A stretch of DNA of 64,000 bases from a virus (IMGVR_UViG_3300025929_000015:35377-99376); one strand, 5' to 3'; counted from the first letter of the stretch, positions 39,022 through 46,506 are shown. The notes: generated by a model from the letters alone, not told the origin. A program made the numbers and translations.

Positions 39022-39525
39022 TCAGCTGATTCCTTCTCCCTCCTTTCCCGGCAGCGCCGCGCGGAGCAGGTACTCCCCGCGGTAACCGCCGTGATCGTCC
39101 TGCATCTGCCAGACGACCGCAGGCAGGTGCTCGAAGCAGGCTGCCCGGGCCTTCCGCCAGTCCTCCCCCCGCCCGTCCGGGATCTTGACGTAGAAACCGA
39201 TAGGATCCGGGCAGCGCAGGTCCGGCCGGGCCCGCCCGCCCTTGGTGTACTGGTACGCGCAGTAGTCTTGCGCGGTCGGCGGGCCGTAGTAAAGCTCCGG
39301 CGCCGGCCCCGGCGGCAGGCATTCCGCCAGCTCGTACACCGCCCAGGCGTCCGCCCGGATCAGCGTTCCGCCTGGTCCGGGGATCTTCCCGGTCTTGTTC
39401 CTGGCGTCAGCCTCGCGGTGCGCCGCCGCCAGGCCCGCCGGGCCCGTGAACACCACCGGGGTCCCCTCGTACAGATCCACGGCCAGCTCGTCCCAGCTGG
39501 CGCCGACGACGTACCGCTCAGCCAT
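39022..39525 (-). CDS. Hypothetical protein
   Basis: 167 aa from ATG 39525 (GTGAGGAAA upstream). Mixed alpha/beta with PGPGGTLIRADAWAVYELAECL and a Cys/Tyr-rich centre. Overlaps the preceding gene by 8 nt. Confidence 0.7.
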   Translation of the reverse strand: MAERYVVGASWDELAVDLYEGTPVVFTGPAGLAAAHREADARNKTGKIPGPGGTLIRADAWAVYELAECLPPGPAPELYYGPPTAQDYCAYQYTKGGRARPDLRCPDPIGFYVKIPDGRGEDWRKARAACFEHLPAVVWQMQDDHGGYRGEYLLRAALPGKEGEGIS

Positions 39526-39880
39526 TTTCCTCACCTTCCCGGTGCCGGTCCGCGAACGCCTTCCAGATCGCCGCGACCCCGTCCTCGACGTCGTCGCACT
39601 CGACCGAGACCCGCAGCCAGCGTTTCTCCTTGTGATCCGGGTGCCAGGTCTCGGCCGTGACCCTGGACCACATGTCGTTGTGGATGCCGGTGATCTCCGC
39701 GCCGTAATCCCAGTTCAGCGAGACTACGACGTGCGTGAGCAGGTTGGCGTCCGTCGCCGTCTCGGCGCTGCCGCGCTCGTTCAGGCGGCGCATTACTTCC
39801 TGGCGCAGCCGCCCGGCCTGCTCTTTCCCCTCCGGGGAGCACCGGCAGATCATGTCCAACCGCACCACTGCGACCTTCAC
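39518..39880 (-). CDS. Hypothetical protein
   Basis: 120 aa from GTG 39880 (GTGA overlap). Starts VKVAVVRLDMICRC, then a helix (GRLRQEVMRRLNERG) and beta strands (HVVVSLNWDYGAEITG, LRVSVECDD): an alpha/beta fold of unknown type. Confidence 0.7.
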   Translation of the reverse strand: MKVAVVRLDMICRCSPEGKEQAGRLRQEVMRRLNERGSAETATDANLLTHVVVSLNWDYGAEITGIHNDMWSRVTAETWHPDHKEKRWLRVSVECDDVEDGVAAIWKAFADRHREGEENG

Positions 39881-40068
39881 ACGCCCTCCCAGCACGGCGG
39901 ATCGGCGTGGGCGTTCCACGCGATCAGGTTGCCGTTCGCGTCTTCGAGGAACAGCCGCGCACCGGCGGGGTCCTCGTGCAGCGCGTACGCCTTGGCCTCC
40001 TCCTCGGGCAGCGCGCCGGTCAGCTTCGTCCCGGCCGCGTCGTCCCAGACTTCGTAGAACTTGTCCAT
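39877..40068 (-). CDS. Small hypothetical protein
   Basis: 63 aa with GGAAGGAG before the ATG. MDKFYEVWDDAAGTKLTG, acidic, helix-rich. First gene of this sub-block, next to the divergent HNH pseudogene. Confidence 0.72.
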   Translation of the reverse strand: MDKFYEVWDDAAGTKLTGALPEEEAKAYALHEDPAGARLFLEDANGNLIAWNAHADPPCWEGV

Positions 40069-40106
40069 ATATGCTCCTTCCGTAGGCGACCGCAGGAGGT
40101 GGTGTC

Positions 40107-40398
40107 GTGACAATGGGCCGCGGGGGTTTCCGCTGGAAGAAACTCTGCCAGCTGGTATACGCCGAGTGGGGCCCTACCTGTCACGTTTTACGCCTGCTAC
40201 CACGGCATCCCCGGCGGCCTGCTGACCGGCCAGGTCGACCACGTGATCGCGGTGTGCGAACGCCCTGATCTGCGGTTCGACCTGGGCAACCTGCGCCCGA
40301 TACATGGCGGCAAGCACCGGTGCCCGGTGTGCGGGTGGACCTGTAATCAGGTCCGCGCAGCGAGACCCCTGGAATATGCCCGGCGTAAGGTTCTTACT
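40107..40398 (+). pseudogene. HNH endonuclease broken by a one-base insertion
   Basis: GTG 40107 with AGGAGG 7 nt upstream starts MTMGRGGFRWKKLCQLVYAEWGPTC. At TTTT 40186-40189 the frame shifts by one. Removing one T restores the zinc Cys pair (CHVYACYHG) and continues QVDHVIAVCERPD, NLRPIHGGKHRCPVCGWTC, a complete HNH core. After about 40398 homology fades and the frame runs to 40656. Either a real pseudogene, a slip site or an assembly error. Confidence 0.75.
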
Positions 40399-40416
40399 CC
40401 CGCTCCGGGGTTCCCT

Positions 40417-40461
40417 GGTTCCCCCCCGGAGTCGAAACCTCCTGAGCACGGCCGGCCGTGG
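40417..40461 (-). repeat. Two-hairpin duplicated element, copy 1
   Basis: Element of about 45 nt (GGTTCCCCCCCGGAG...GAAAC...CACGG...CCGTGG) with hairpins GGAG/CTCC and CACGGC/GCCGTG. Copy 2 is at 40602-40650. Confidence 0.6.
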
Positions 40462-40584
40462 TTACGTCTTGCCGATCTTACGTTCCTTCACGCAGGAGCA
40501 GTCGTAGACTCTGCCGTCCGGGTTGCGGCATTCGCCGGTCCCGTGGCAGATGGAGCAGTTCGGGTCGCCGTTATTTCGTGGCAT
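40462..40584 (-). CDS. 40-aa DnaJ-type zinc mini-protein
   Basis: DPNCSICHGTGECRNP and YDCSCVKERK: a CxxC-GTG-C and CxC arrangement. Shares the DPxCxICH motif with the 49-aa gene at 23086. Overlaps the preceding gene by 14 nt. Confidence 0.68.
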   Translation of the reverse strand: MPRNNGDPNCSICHGTGECRNPDGRVYDCSCVKERKIGKT

Positions 40585-40810
40585 GATTCTCCTTACCGGC
40601 CGGTTCCCCCCCGGAGCCGAAACTTCCGGGAGCACGGTCGTCGACCGTGGACATGACCAGCATCAGCCGCAGCTCACCGGGAGTACGGCTGGCGAGCATT
40701 GCCATCCCGAGCAGTACGGCCTCGTCCTCGCTGTCCGCATCGCGCAGCACCCGGGTCAGCTCTGCGACATAATCCCGGGCGGTCGTCCTGTTCACGGCTG
40801 TCCTGTTCAT
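40571..40810 (-). CDS. Hypothetical protein with reiterated N-terminus
   Basis: 79 aa. The start contains a tandem repeat giving MNRTAVNRTT, after GAGGAGGAAGG. Helical core (VAELTRVLRDADSEDEAVLLGMAML). Its 3' part is written over copy 2 of the two-hairpin element. Confidence 0.68.
   Translation of the reverse strand: MNRTAVNRTTARDYVAELTRVLRDADSEDEAVLLGMAMLASRTPGELRLMLVMSTVDDRAPGSFGSGGEPAGKENHATK
40602..40650 (-). repeat. Two-hairpin duplicated element, copy 2
   Basis: Same order as copy 1, with hairpins CCGGA/TCCGG and CACGGTC/GACCGTG; both stems differ from copy 1 but stay paired. Confidence 0.6.
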
Positions 40811-40819
40811 CCTTCCTCC

Positions 40820-41104
40820 TCACGGTGGTAGCAGCCGCTTCCACAGCGGCATCTTGCGGCGCAGCCGCCGCATGACAGCCCGGTTGAGCTGCTGCCACAC
40901 CTGCGGGGTGATCAGCACGGGGCCCGTGAGCGGGCCCCTGTTGTGGTGTTCCTGGTATTCAACCCAGACGCCCGGTTCCCTGGCCTGGCCTTCCGGGTAG
41001 AAGACCGGGCCGACCCGGACGCACAGCGCCTGCGGGTCATCCCCCGCCTCGACGGCGTGAACTTCCGGGCTCAGTCCGTCATCATCTAGGTAGCACTCGC
41101 TCAT
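40820..41104 (-). CDS. Hypothetical protein
   Basis: 94 aa from ATG 41104. Acidic start (MSECYLDDDGLS), strands (ALCVRVGPVFYPEG, GVWVEYQEH), basic C-terminal helix (RRLRRKMPLWKRLL). No family recognised. Confidence 0.7.
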   Translation of the reverse strand: MSECYLDDDGLSPEVHAVEAGDDPQALCVRVGPVFYPEGQAREPGVWVEYQEHHNRGPLTGPVLITPQVWQQLNRAVMRRLRRKMPLWKRLLPP

Positions 41105-41121
41105 ATCTTCACCGTCGTCGC

Positions 41122-41359
41122 TCAAGGCGCGTCCGCGCAGGGCGTGCGGCCGTGCTTGGCTTCGTCGCACACCTGCGGGCACGGCGGGTGGCCGTGCACG
41201 GCCCGGACGCACCGCTTGGGCCCGAGGTTCTCGAACCGGTCCCCGGCCTCGGCGACCAGGCCGAGGCGGGCGCCGCTGCCCGAGTTCGCCCGGTGCCAGC
41301 CTGGTGTACTCATCGGTGCAGCAGATCAGCCGCACCCGGTCACCGACCTCGGTGCTCAC
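41122..41359 (-). pseudogene. DUF4314 protein with internal out-of-frame deletion
   Basis: The GTG at 41359 opens VGDRVRLICCTDEYTRLAPG, the DUF4314 signature. Near 41285-41300 the coding bias jumps frame and continues GSGARLGLVAEAGDRFENLG, the end of the same domain, plus a Cys-rich tail ending at 41122. About 15-20 residues of the usual domain middle are missing, so an out-of-frame deletion is likely. Confidence 0.7.
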
Positions 41360-41631
41360 CTGCCCCGGCCCCTTTCCTGCTTCGGGTTGTAGCTACCTGC
41401 GAACGGCCAACCGCTCCGCTTCGGCTCCGGTTCCTGCTTCGCACCGTTCTTCTTCGCAGCCCTGGCCGCCTGCCTTGCTGCTTGCTGCTGGCGGACGAGA
41501 CGCGCCGCCGCCGCTTTCTGCTTCCTGGTCGGCACGGACGTGCGTGCGTTCTTCGCCCCGCAGTCCTCTATGGGAGGGCACTTAGGCCGGTTGTCCCACG
41601 TGATCTGGTTCCGCGCGAACAGTCCCATCAT
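41356..41631 (-). CDS. Basic Ala/Gln/Lys-rich protein
   Basis: 91 aa. Cys pair near the start (CPPIEDCGAKN) and a basic helix (AAAARLVRQQQAARQAARAA). GTGA overlap downstream. Nucleic-acid binding likely by composition. Confidence 0.7.
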   Translation of the reverse strand: MMGLFARNQITWDNRPKCPPIEDCGAKNARTSVPTRKQKAAAARLVRQQQAARQAARAAKKNGAKQEPEPKRSGWPFAGSYNPKQERGRGR

Positions 41632-41756
41632 TCCTCCTTTTTCATCCTGTCATTACATTTCCTGCTATGCGCCATTCTGTTCTTGCACTGAATGCAGCAC
41701 CACCATTCGCCATCCCGCTCGATGGTGGCGATCCGGCCGCACCTGCATAGCGTCAT
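41628..41756 (-). CDS. WWCC-type zinc-knuckle mini-protein
   Basis: 42 aa: CRCGRIATI, then EWWCCIQCKNRMAHSRKC. Same WWCCxxC core as the pair at 31.6-31.9 kb, so a third paralogue 10 kb away. Confidence 0.74.
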   Translation of the reverse strand: MTLCRCGRIATIERDGEWWCCIQCKNRMAHSRKCNDRMKKEE

Positions 41757-42133
41757 GTGCCGCCAGCCTCCTGTCCCGGTTCCCAGATCCGCCACCGGTC
41801 CCGGTCCTGCGGGGCTGCCAGGACGCGCTGGTCGCGGTACATGACCAGCTGCACGGCGTACCGGTCCAGGTCGGTCAGCAGCAGCCACGGATTGGCCTTA
41901 TCCGGGGTGAACCCCTCGATCTGCACCTGCGTGCCCGGGGTATCTTCCGGCGCGCCCGGGGCGCGCAGCCACACCGCCGGGCTGGAGTTCACACCCCAGA
42001 TCTCGGGCTGCTTTTCCCGCGTCCCGATCTCGAGCACGCAGCAGTTCTCGTCGGCGTGCAGGATATCGACGTGGTGAACGGTGACGCTGCCCGGGGTCAC
42101 GATTACCCGCAGTCGCAGTTCGCGCATTTGCAT
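41753..42133 (-). CDS. Hypothetical beta-rich protein
   Basis: 126 aa from ATG 42133 (a second ATG two codons on). Strands LRLRVIVTPGSVTVHHVDILHADENCCVLEI. Overlaps the upstream Cys-rich gene by 31 nt. Confidence 0.7.
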   Translation of the reverse strand: MQMRELRLRVIVTPGSVTVHHVDILHADENCCVLEIGTREKQPEIWGVNSSPAVWLRAPGAPEDTPGTQVQIEGFTPDKANPWLLLTDLDRYAVQLVMYRDQRVLAAPQDRDRWRIWEPGQEAGGT

Positions 42134-42267
42134 GGCATTTTCCTTCCTGTCACGATGTCTACCCTCCGGTAGCAGGGCCGGGGACACCGGCAGGGCTGGT
42201 TCCACTTCGCGCAGCATTTCGGCCCGCTGCTGCCCCGGCGCAGATCCCGGCGTGGCTTCTTCCTCAT
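42103..42267 (-). CDS. 54-aa Cys-rich basic protein
   Basis: Begins MRKKPRRDLRRGSSGP, then CCAKWNQPCRCPRPC and ends KMPCKCANCDCG: ten Cys in 35 residues. Coding bias is good up to the overlap with the next gene. Probably metal-binding. Confidence 0.6.
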   Translation of the reverse strand: MRKKPRRDLRRGSSGPKCCAKWNQPCRCPRPCYRRVDIVTGRKMPCKCANCDCG

Positions 42268-42380
42268 GCGCAGCACGCCTGGCAGTCATTGCAGATCCGC
42301 TGCTCGTCCCACTCCCGGTGCGACATGACCCGCGCGCACATCGGGCAGACGTGCGGGGAATCCTCACAGCACTCATTCAT
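42264..42380 (-). CDS. 38-aa zinc mini-protein
   Basis: CCEDSPHVCPMC and CNDCQACCA with a charged middle. ATGA overlap with the 54-aa Cys-rich gene, so two Cys-rich proteins are made together. Confidence 0.68.
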   Translation of the reverse strand: MNECCEDSPHVCPMCARVMSHREWDEQRICNDCQACCA

Positions 42381-42406
42381 GGCACTCCTTTGCCATCAAA
42401 CCGGGT

Positions 42407-42456
42407 CGTTCCCCGTGGCGCCCGCACGCAGGGCGCGGGCGCCACGGCCAGCGGCC
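42407..42456 (-). repeat. Structured intercistronic element family 2, copy 3
   Basis: Flanks as at 26.44 and 36.74 kb, stem GGCGCCCGC/GCGGGCGCC with a longer loop. Confidence 0.7.
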
Positions 42457-42462
42457 CGGGAT

Positions 42463-43044
42463 TTACTGCCGGACGGTCAGCGGCCCGCTGGCGGTGAGCA
42501 CCGAGACCGCGCTGCCGGCCACCGGCTGGGCGGTGCGGCTGGTGTCGCACTGGCCGTTCTTGCGCGGCACGGTAAACCGCGTGTCCGCGGTCAGCGTGCC
42601 ATGCCCGGTGGCCCCGGCGAACCGGCCGGTGCTGCGCGCCCCGTCGACCACGTAGACGGCGCGGATCGGGACCCTGAACAGGCAGCCGGCGCCGGCCCGC
42701 TGGGGCTGGGCATTCAGCCCGGACACCGTCGCGGTCAGCACCAGGTTCCCGGCGCTGGTCCTGAACACGCCGACCTGATGGGTGCTGTTGCTGTCCGGCG
42801 GGGTGAACGTCCCGGTCGCGGCGACCGGACCGGTGAATGTCAGCGGGTAGGTGGGCGGCCGGTTCGCCACGACCGCGGCGCCGCGTACCGTCCCGGAGAA
42901 CCGCTCGGTCCCGGACACGGTGGCCGGCCGGGTCGAGGCCGGGTGGCTGGTCACCGTGCCGGTGGCGCTGCTGGAGCCCGAGCTGCACCCGGCCAGCGCG
43001 GCGGCGGCCGCCACGGCGGCCAGTCCTGTGATCGTCCGGTTCAT
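42463..43044 (-). CDS. Predicted lipoprotein, beta-rich
   Basis: 193 aa from ATG 43044 (AGGAG upstream); an in-frame ATG at 43059 repeats the MNRxxMNR pattern. Signal segment with lipobox ALAGC, a Ser/Thr linker, then a beta-sandwich-like domain (FSGTVRGAAVVAN, LVLTATVSGLN, GTLTADTRFTV). Surface lipoprotein; possible superinfection exclusion or wall role, not determinable. Confidence 0.76.
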   Translation of the reverse strand: MNRTITGLAAVAAAAALAGCSSGSSSATGTVTSHPASTRPATVSGTERFSGTVRGAAVVANRPPTYPLTFTGPVAATGTFTPPDSNSTHQVGVFRTSAGNLVLTATVSGLNAQPQRAGAGCLFRVPIRAVYVVDGARSTGRFAGATGHGTLTADTRFTVPRKNGQCDTSRTAQPVAGSAVSVLTASGPLTVRQ

Positions 43045-43051
43045 GTCTCTC

Positions 43052-43396
43052 CTATTCATTGGAATCCTCGCCATTCACGGCGATGGAGTCGTGCTTACTT
43101 TCCGGCAGCTCGCGCTTTTGCAGCTTCCAGATCTTGTTGTAGTCGGGCGCCGGCCGGTCCGCTATCTTCCGCAGCGCCTTCTCGTGCAGCCCGTAGATGA
43201 TGACCAGGTTCGTCATGCACAGGGCGAACGCGACCCACATCACCGCGTAGGATCCGGTCACGGAGCCGACGGTGAAGACAAGCAGCCAGACCGCCATGAT
43301 GACTGTCCCGGTCAGTATCCGGCGGCCTTCCCGCCGCCGCCGGATCTCCGCGATCTCCGGCGGGGTCCTATCCTTCTTGCTCACCTTCTTGCTCAA
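43052..43396 (-). CDS. Two-span membrane protein
   Basis: 114 aa from TTG 43396, in a TTGA overlap; a GTG 12 nt later repeats the same AGCAAGAAG sequence. Two spans (about 28-46, 50-70) between basic segments. ATG absent, so expression may be low. Confidence 0.7.
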   Translation of the reverse strand: MSKKVSKKDRTPPEIAEIRRRREGRRILTGTVIMAVWLLVFTVGSVTGSYAVMWVAFALCMTNLVIIYGLHEKALRKIADRPAPDYNKIWKLQKRELPESKHDSIAVNGEDSNE

Positions 43397-43632
43397 GACA
43401 GGTCCCGGGTCCCGGACCAGACGTAGACCTCGCCGTTCCGTTCGATGACGAACTCGAACCCGGTGGCGGTGTCGTGCCCCAGCATCGCCATCTGCGCCGG
43501 GTCGGTCTTGCCCCGGTTGAACGCGGTCATCAGCTCGGCGCCGATGCCGGCGATGACGGCCTGCTTTTGCCGGTCCGCCCGCTCGCCGTCGGCGCGTCGT
43601 CGCGCCGCCGCCGGGGATTCATTCTCGCTCAT
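43393..43632 (-). CDS. Hypothetical protein
   Basis: 79 aa, acidic start, then helix (KQAVIAGIGAELMTAFNRG) and a strand pair (GFEFVIERNGEVYVWSG). No family recognised. Confidence 0.7.
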   Translation of the reverse strand: MSENESPAAARRRADGERADRQKQAVIAGIGAELMTAFNRGKTDPAQMAMLGHDTATGFEFVIERNGEVYVWSGTRDLS

Positions 43633-43652
43633 GCCCTTATCCTTTCCCGTGA

Positions 43653-43726
43653 TCCCGGGGTTGCCCCGGGCCGGGGCCCCGCACGACCGGCCTGGTGACC
43701 GTTCGTGCGAGACGCTGGCCCGCTCA
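43653..43726 (-). repeat. Structured intercistronic element family 3, copy 2
   Basis: Starts CCCGGGGTTGCCCCGGG and ends CTGGCCCGCTCA like 38.30 kb; the inner GCACGA...TCGTGC hairpin is changed but paired. Confidence 0.7.
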
Positions 43727-43733
43727 ACCCTTT

Positions 43734-44291
43734 TTACCCGGCGTGAATCTGGCGCGGCCCGTCCGCCGTGCCTGCCTGGCGGGCGCGGCGCGCGTCGGCC
43801 CGCTGGGCAGCCTCGGCGCCGTACCGCGACCGGATCTCCCCGAGCGGCAGCAGCCGGCGCCGGGCGTGCTCGCCCGCCCGGCGGGCACTCCGGGAGATCT
43901 GCCGGGCCTGTGCCGCGCTGGCCAGCGCGACCTGGGCGTGCCCGTGGCGCTGCAGCTGGCGGCCCAGCTCTTCCAGTGCCCGGCCGACGGCCAGGCTGGC
44001 GGCGATGTCCGGGTCATGGGGATCACCCGGCTGGCGTTTCGCCGTGCCCTGCGCGGTGAAGGTGCGGTCCGCGAGGGTCAGGGCCGCCTCGGCGACCGCC
44101 GCGTGACGCCCGTCGAGCAGCTCGATCCGGGCTGCCCGGAAGATGACGCCTGTCATGTTCTCGTCCTTTCCGCCCAGCGCGGTCGCGATGGCCTCGCGAA
44201 CGCGCCGTTGCAGTTCTCTCAGTTCCCGTTCGGCGCTGCGCACGGCCTGCTCGCCGCGCGCTCGCCGGATTCCCTTCACGTCCACGGTCAC
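43734..44291 (-). CDS. Coiled-coil helical protein
   Basis: 185 aa from GTG 44291 (GTGA overlap). Residues 10-42 form a charged coiled-coil (QAVRSAERELRELQRRVREA). An in-frame ATG at 44156 could start a 140-aa form. The rest is Ala/Arg-rich helix. Role unknown. Confidence 0.68.
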   Translation of the reverse strand: MTVDVKGIRRARGEQAVRSAERELRELQRRVREAIATALGGKDENMTGVIFRAARIELLDGRHAAVAEAALTLADRTFTAQGTAKRQPGDPHDPDIAASLAVGRALEELGRQLQRHGHAQVALASAAQARQISRSARRAGEHARRRLLPLGEIRSRYGAEAAQRADARRARQAGTADGPRQIHAG

Positions 44292-44659
44292 GTCCCTTCT
44301 CCGTTCCTGAGCTGATGCTGCCCGTCCGGGGCGGACGGGCAGTTGGGGTCCTGGATCAGGACCCCGTTCTCGCCGTCGCGCATCGCGTACAGCCCGGCGC
44401 GCGGGCCGCGGAACAGCCGCAGCGACGCGCCGCAGTACGCGCATTTGCGCTCCCGCCCGCGCAGGTTCAGCTCCCGCACCGTCTTGATCAGCTCGGGCAC
44501 GTCCTGTTCCACCAGCCGGCGCAGGTCCGCGGCCCGCTGGTTGCGGAGCACGCCCGGGGTGGCCGGGATGGCGGCCGCGCGCCGGGACCCCGCGCCGTTC
44601 AGCCATTCCGCGATCCGGTCCAGCCGGTTCGCTATCTTGTCCAGGTGCCTGCCTCTCAC
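44288..44659 (-). CDS. Hypothetical protein with CxxC
   Basis: 123 aa. Helical first 70 residues (LDKIANRLDRIAEWL, LVEQDVPELIKTVREL), then KCAYCGASLRLFRG and a Cys near the end, i.e. a possible zinc site at the C-terminus. Confidence 0.7.
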   Translation of the reverse strand: MRGRHLDKIANRLDRIAEWLNGAGSRRAAAIPATPGVLRNQRAADLRRLVEQDVPELIKTVRELNLRGRERKCAYCGASLRLFRGPRAGLYAMRDGENGVLIQDPNCPSAPDGQHQLRNGEGT

Positions 44660-44683
44660 CTTTCCTTCTCTCTGATTCCAGGG

Positions 44684-44965
44684 TCAGGACAGCGTTTCCA
44701 GTTCCGCGCTGTCCGCGTCGGACAGCATCGTGCCGCCCTCGTTCAGGTACTCGAAGTCGCAGTCGCCGCAGCAGCACCAGCAGCTGCACCGGTCGTGCCC
44801 GGGGTCGTACAGCTGGCGCAGCTCGTGCAGCCGTTGCGCCAGGTCCGCGACCGTCATGTCATCAGCGCCCACGGTCACCACTTCTCCGTCATCTAGCGCT
44901 TGTTCCAGCTGGCTCACCTCGCGCGGCGTCAGCTGCATGCCCGGCTCCTCGTTTACGTTCACCAT
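44684..44965 (-). CDS. Acidic protein with Cys cluster
   Basis: 93 aa. LTPREVSQLEQALDDGEVV and a compact cluster DRCSCWCCCGDCDF, then an acidic end. The six-Cys cluster looks like a metal site. Confidence 0.7.
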   Translation of the reverse strand: MVNVNEEPGMQLTPREVSQLEQALDDGEVVTVGADDMTVADLAQRLHELRQLYDPGHDRCSCWCCCGDCDFEYLNEGGTMLSDADSAELETLS

Positions 44966-45183
44966 TTCTCCATGTCGTCCAGGCCGGGCAGGTTCGCCCG
45001 GTGCCCGCCGCGCCGCGCGGCCCGCAGCCCGGCGGAGGTGTCACCGCGCAGTTCCGCCATGCAGTCCGCTTCGCGGCCATGACGGTAACGCAGCACCGTG
45101 CCGGGGACCATTTCCTCCTCCTGATCTGGCGTGATCTGCCCGCTGCAGGTCAGGCACTTGTGGATGTGATGCTTCGCTGTCAC
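44959..45183 (-). CDS. Small zinc protein
   Basis: 74 aa. HHIHKCLTCSGQI near the start and one further Cys (ADCMAEL), then a Gly/Arg-rich tail. GTGA/ATGA couplings on both sides. Confidence 0.66.
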   Translation of the reverse strand: MTAKHHIHKCLTCSGQITPDQEEEMVPGTVLRYRHGREADCMAELRGDTSAGLRAARRGGHRANLPGLDDMEKW

Positions 45184-45470
45184 GGGATCACAGCCTGTCG
45201 GTCCTGATGGTTGGTGATGTTCCGGCTCCGGCTTCTCCCCTCGGGGAGCGGCTCGCCCGGGCCGGAACTGGCGACGCTGACCGCGATCTGCTCCGCTTCG
45301 GCGGCACTGTCCGCATCGAAATGGCCGGTGAACCGGAGCAGGTCACCGTACCCCTCCATGTAGGTGATGTGCTCGCTGCCGACCTCTTCGTGGGCGCCCA
45401 GCGAGACCGACGCCACGTACAAGTCACCGGTCTCCTCATCGAGCAGCCCGGTCACCGTGTAAATCCGCAT
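45180..45470 (-). CDS. Hypothetical beta-rich protein
   Basis: 96 aa. IYTVTGLLDEETGDLYVASVSLG then HITYMEGYGDLLRFTGHFDADS: a small beta sheet with a C-terminal basic tail. Overlaps the next gene upstream by 35 nt. Confidence 0.7.
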   Translation of the reverse strand: MRIYTVTGLLDEETGDLYVASVSLGAHEEVGSEHITYMEGYGDLLRFTGHFDADSAAEAEQIAVSVASSGPGEPLPEGRSRSRNITNHQDRQAVIP

Positions 45471-46008
45471 CGGATTCCTCTCTTCCGGTCGCGGCCCGCA
45501 CGAACGCGTCAGCTTCGTCCTCGGTCAGATCCGGGATGACCGGATTGCCGTCCAGCACGACGGGCCGCTTGGGCAGCTCGATGTCCCCGGTCTGCAGCCA
45601 CTTGGTGTAGACACGCTCGAACCAGGTCGGCCAGTACCGGGCGCCGCTCGGCGTCTCGTACACCGGCCGGTCCGGCGGGGTCAGCGCGCGGATATGGTAC
45701 TGGTCCGCGAATTTCTTCATGTCCCGCCGGTACCGGCGGGACTCGGTCTTGGTCCCCATGGGGAGGACCGGGGCAGGACGCGGTTCGCTGGCCCGCGGCG
45801 AGCCGGGCTGCGCGGCGGCGAGCATCATCTCCACCGGCCCGCTGCACAGCTCCAGGTTCTTATCGGACAGGTCCAGCATCCCTTCCCGCACCGGCCCGCC
45901 GTCCACCTGCCAGGTGATCCGCACCACGTGCCCGCCCCCGGGCGCGAGCACGGTCTCGGTCTTGTCCTGGGCGTAGTCCAGGTCATCGATCCGCTGCATG
46001 ATCCGCAT
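45436..46008 (-). CDS. Lsr2-like two-domain protein (weak)
   Basis: 190 aa. VVRITWQVDGG...EGMLDLSDKNLELCSG resembles the Lsr2 dimerisation strand pattern, and MKKFADQYHIRALT its DNA-binding helix region, followed by a Trp/Tyr-rich end. Lsr2 proteins silence AT-rich DNA in actinobacteria and phages carry homologues. The match is partial. Confidence 0.45.
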   Translation of the reverse strand: MRIMQRIDDLDYAQDKTETVLAPGGGHVVRITWQVDGGPVREGMLDLSDKNLELCSGPVEMMLAAAQPGSPRASEPRPAPVLPMGTKTESRRYRRDMKKFADQYHIRALTPPDRPVYETPSGARYWPTWFERVYTKWLQTGDIELPKRPVVLDGNPVIPDLTEDEADAFVRAATGREESDADLHGDRAAR

Positions 46009-46366
46009 GTCTTCTCACCTCTCCTTCGTATTTCGCGGTGACATCCGCGACCTGCTGGTACAGCGCCGGCCGCGGCTGCTGGGCGTCGAAGACCTCCAGG
46101 TACATCCGGGCCACGGCAGTCAGCACAGCCAGCTCACGGCGGGTGATCGCTACCCGGTCCTCGCGGCCCTGCGGCGCCAGCCGGCCGGCCGCTGTCATCT
46201 CCTGCCTCAGCTGGTCCACGTCACCGACGCGGAACTTGAGCCAGCCGGTCCCGTGGTTACGCCGGACGGGGACCAGCAGGCCAGCGGCGGCCCAGTTCCG
46301 GACCGTGTTCTCGTGCACGCCCAGCCACCGCGCGGTATCCCGCACGCCGAGCAGCTCCTCGTTCAC
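45983..46366 (-). CDS. MerR/excisionase-type DNA-binding protein
   Basis: 127 aa from GTG 46366 (GTGA overlap). GVRDTARWLGVHENTVRNWAAAGLLVPVRR is a winged-helix MerR/Xis start, then a charged helical C-terminus. Likely a transcription factor or excisionase; no integrase is visible. Confidence 0.76.
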   Translation of the reverse strand: MNEELLGVRDTARWLGVHENTVRNWAAAGLLVPVRRNHGTGWLKFRVGDVDQLRQEMTAAGRLAPQGREDRVAITRRELAVLTAVARMYLEVFDAQQPRPALYQQVADVTAKYEGEVRRHADHAADR

Positions 46367-46506
46367 GGTGCGGGCTTCCTGGACCGCAGCCGCAGCCACA
46401 CGATGTGCAGCCACACAAACGGCGCGGCCAGTGCCACCCGGGCACGCACCCGCCAGCTCTCCTCGCGGGCCAGCTCACGGGCAGTCTTCAGCTCGCTGAT
46501 CTTCAT
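46363..46506 (-). CDS. 47-aa single-span membrane protein
   Basis: MKISELKTARELAREES start, then a hydrophobic stretch (VALAAPFVWLHIVWLRL) and a basic tail. Coupled by GTGA to the MerR-type gene. Confidence 0.65.
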   Translation of the reverse strand: MKISELKTARELAREESWRVRARVALAAPFVWLHIVWLRLRSRKPAP

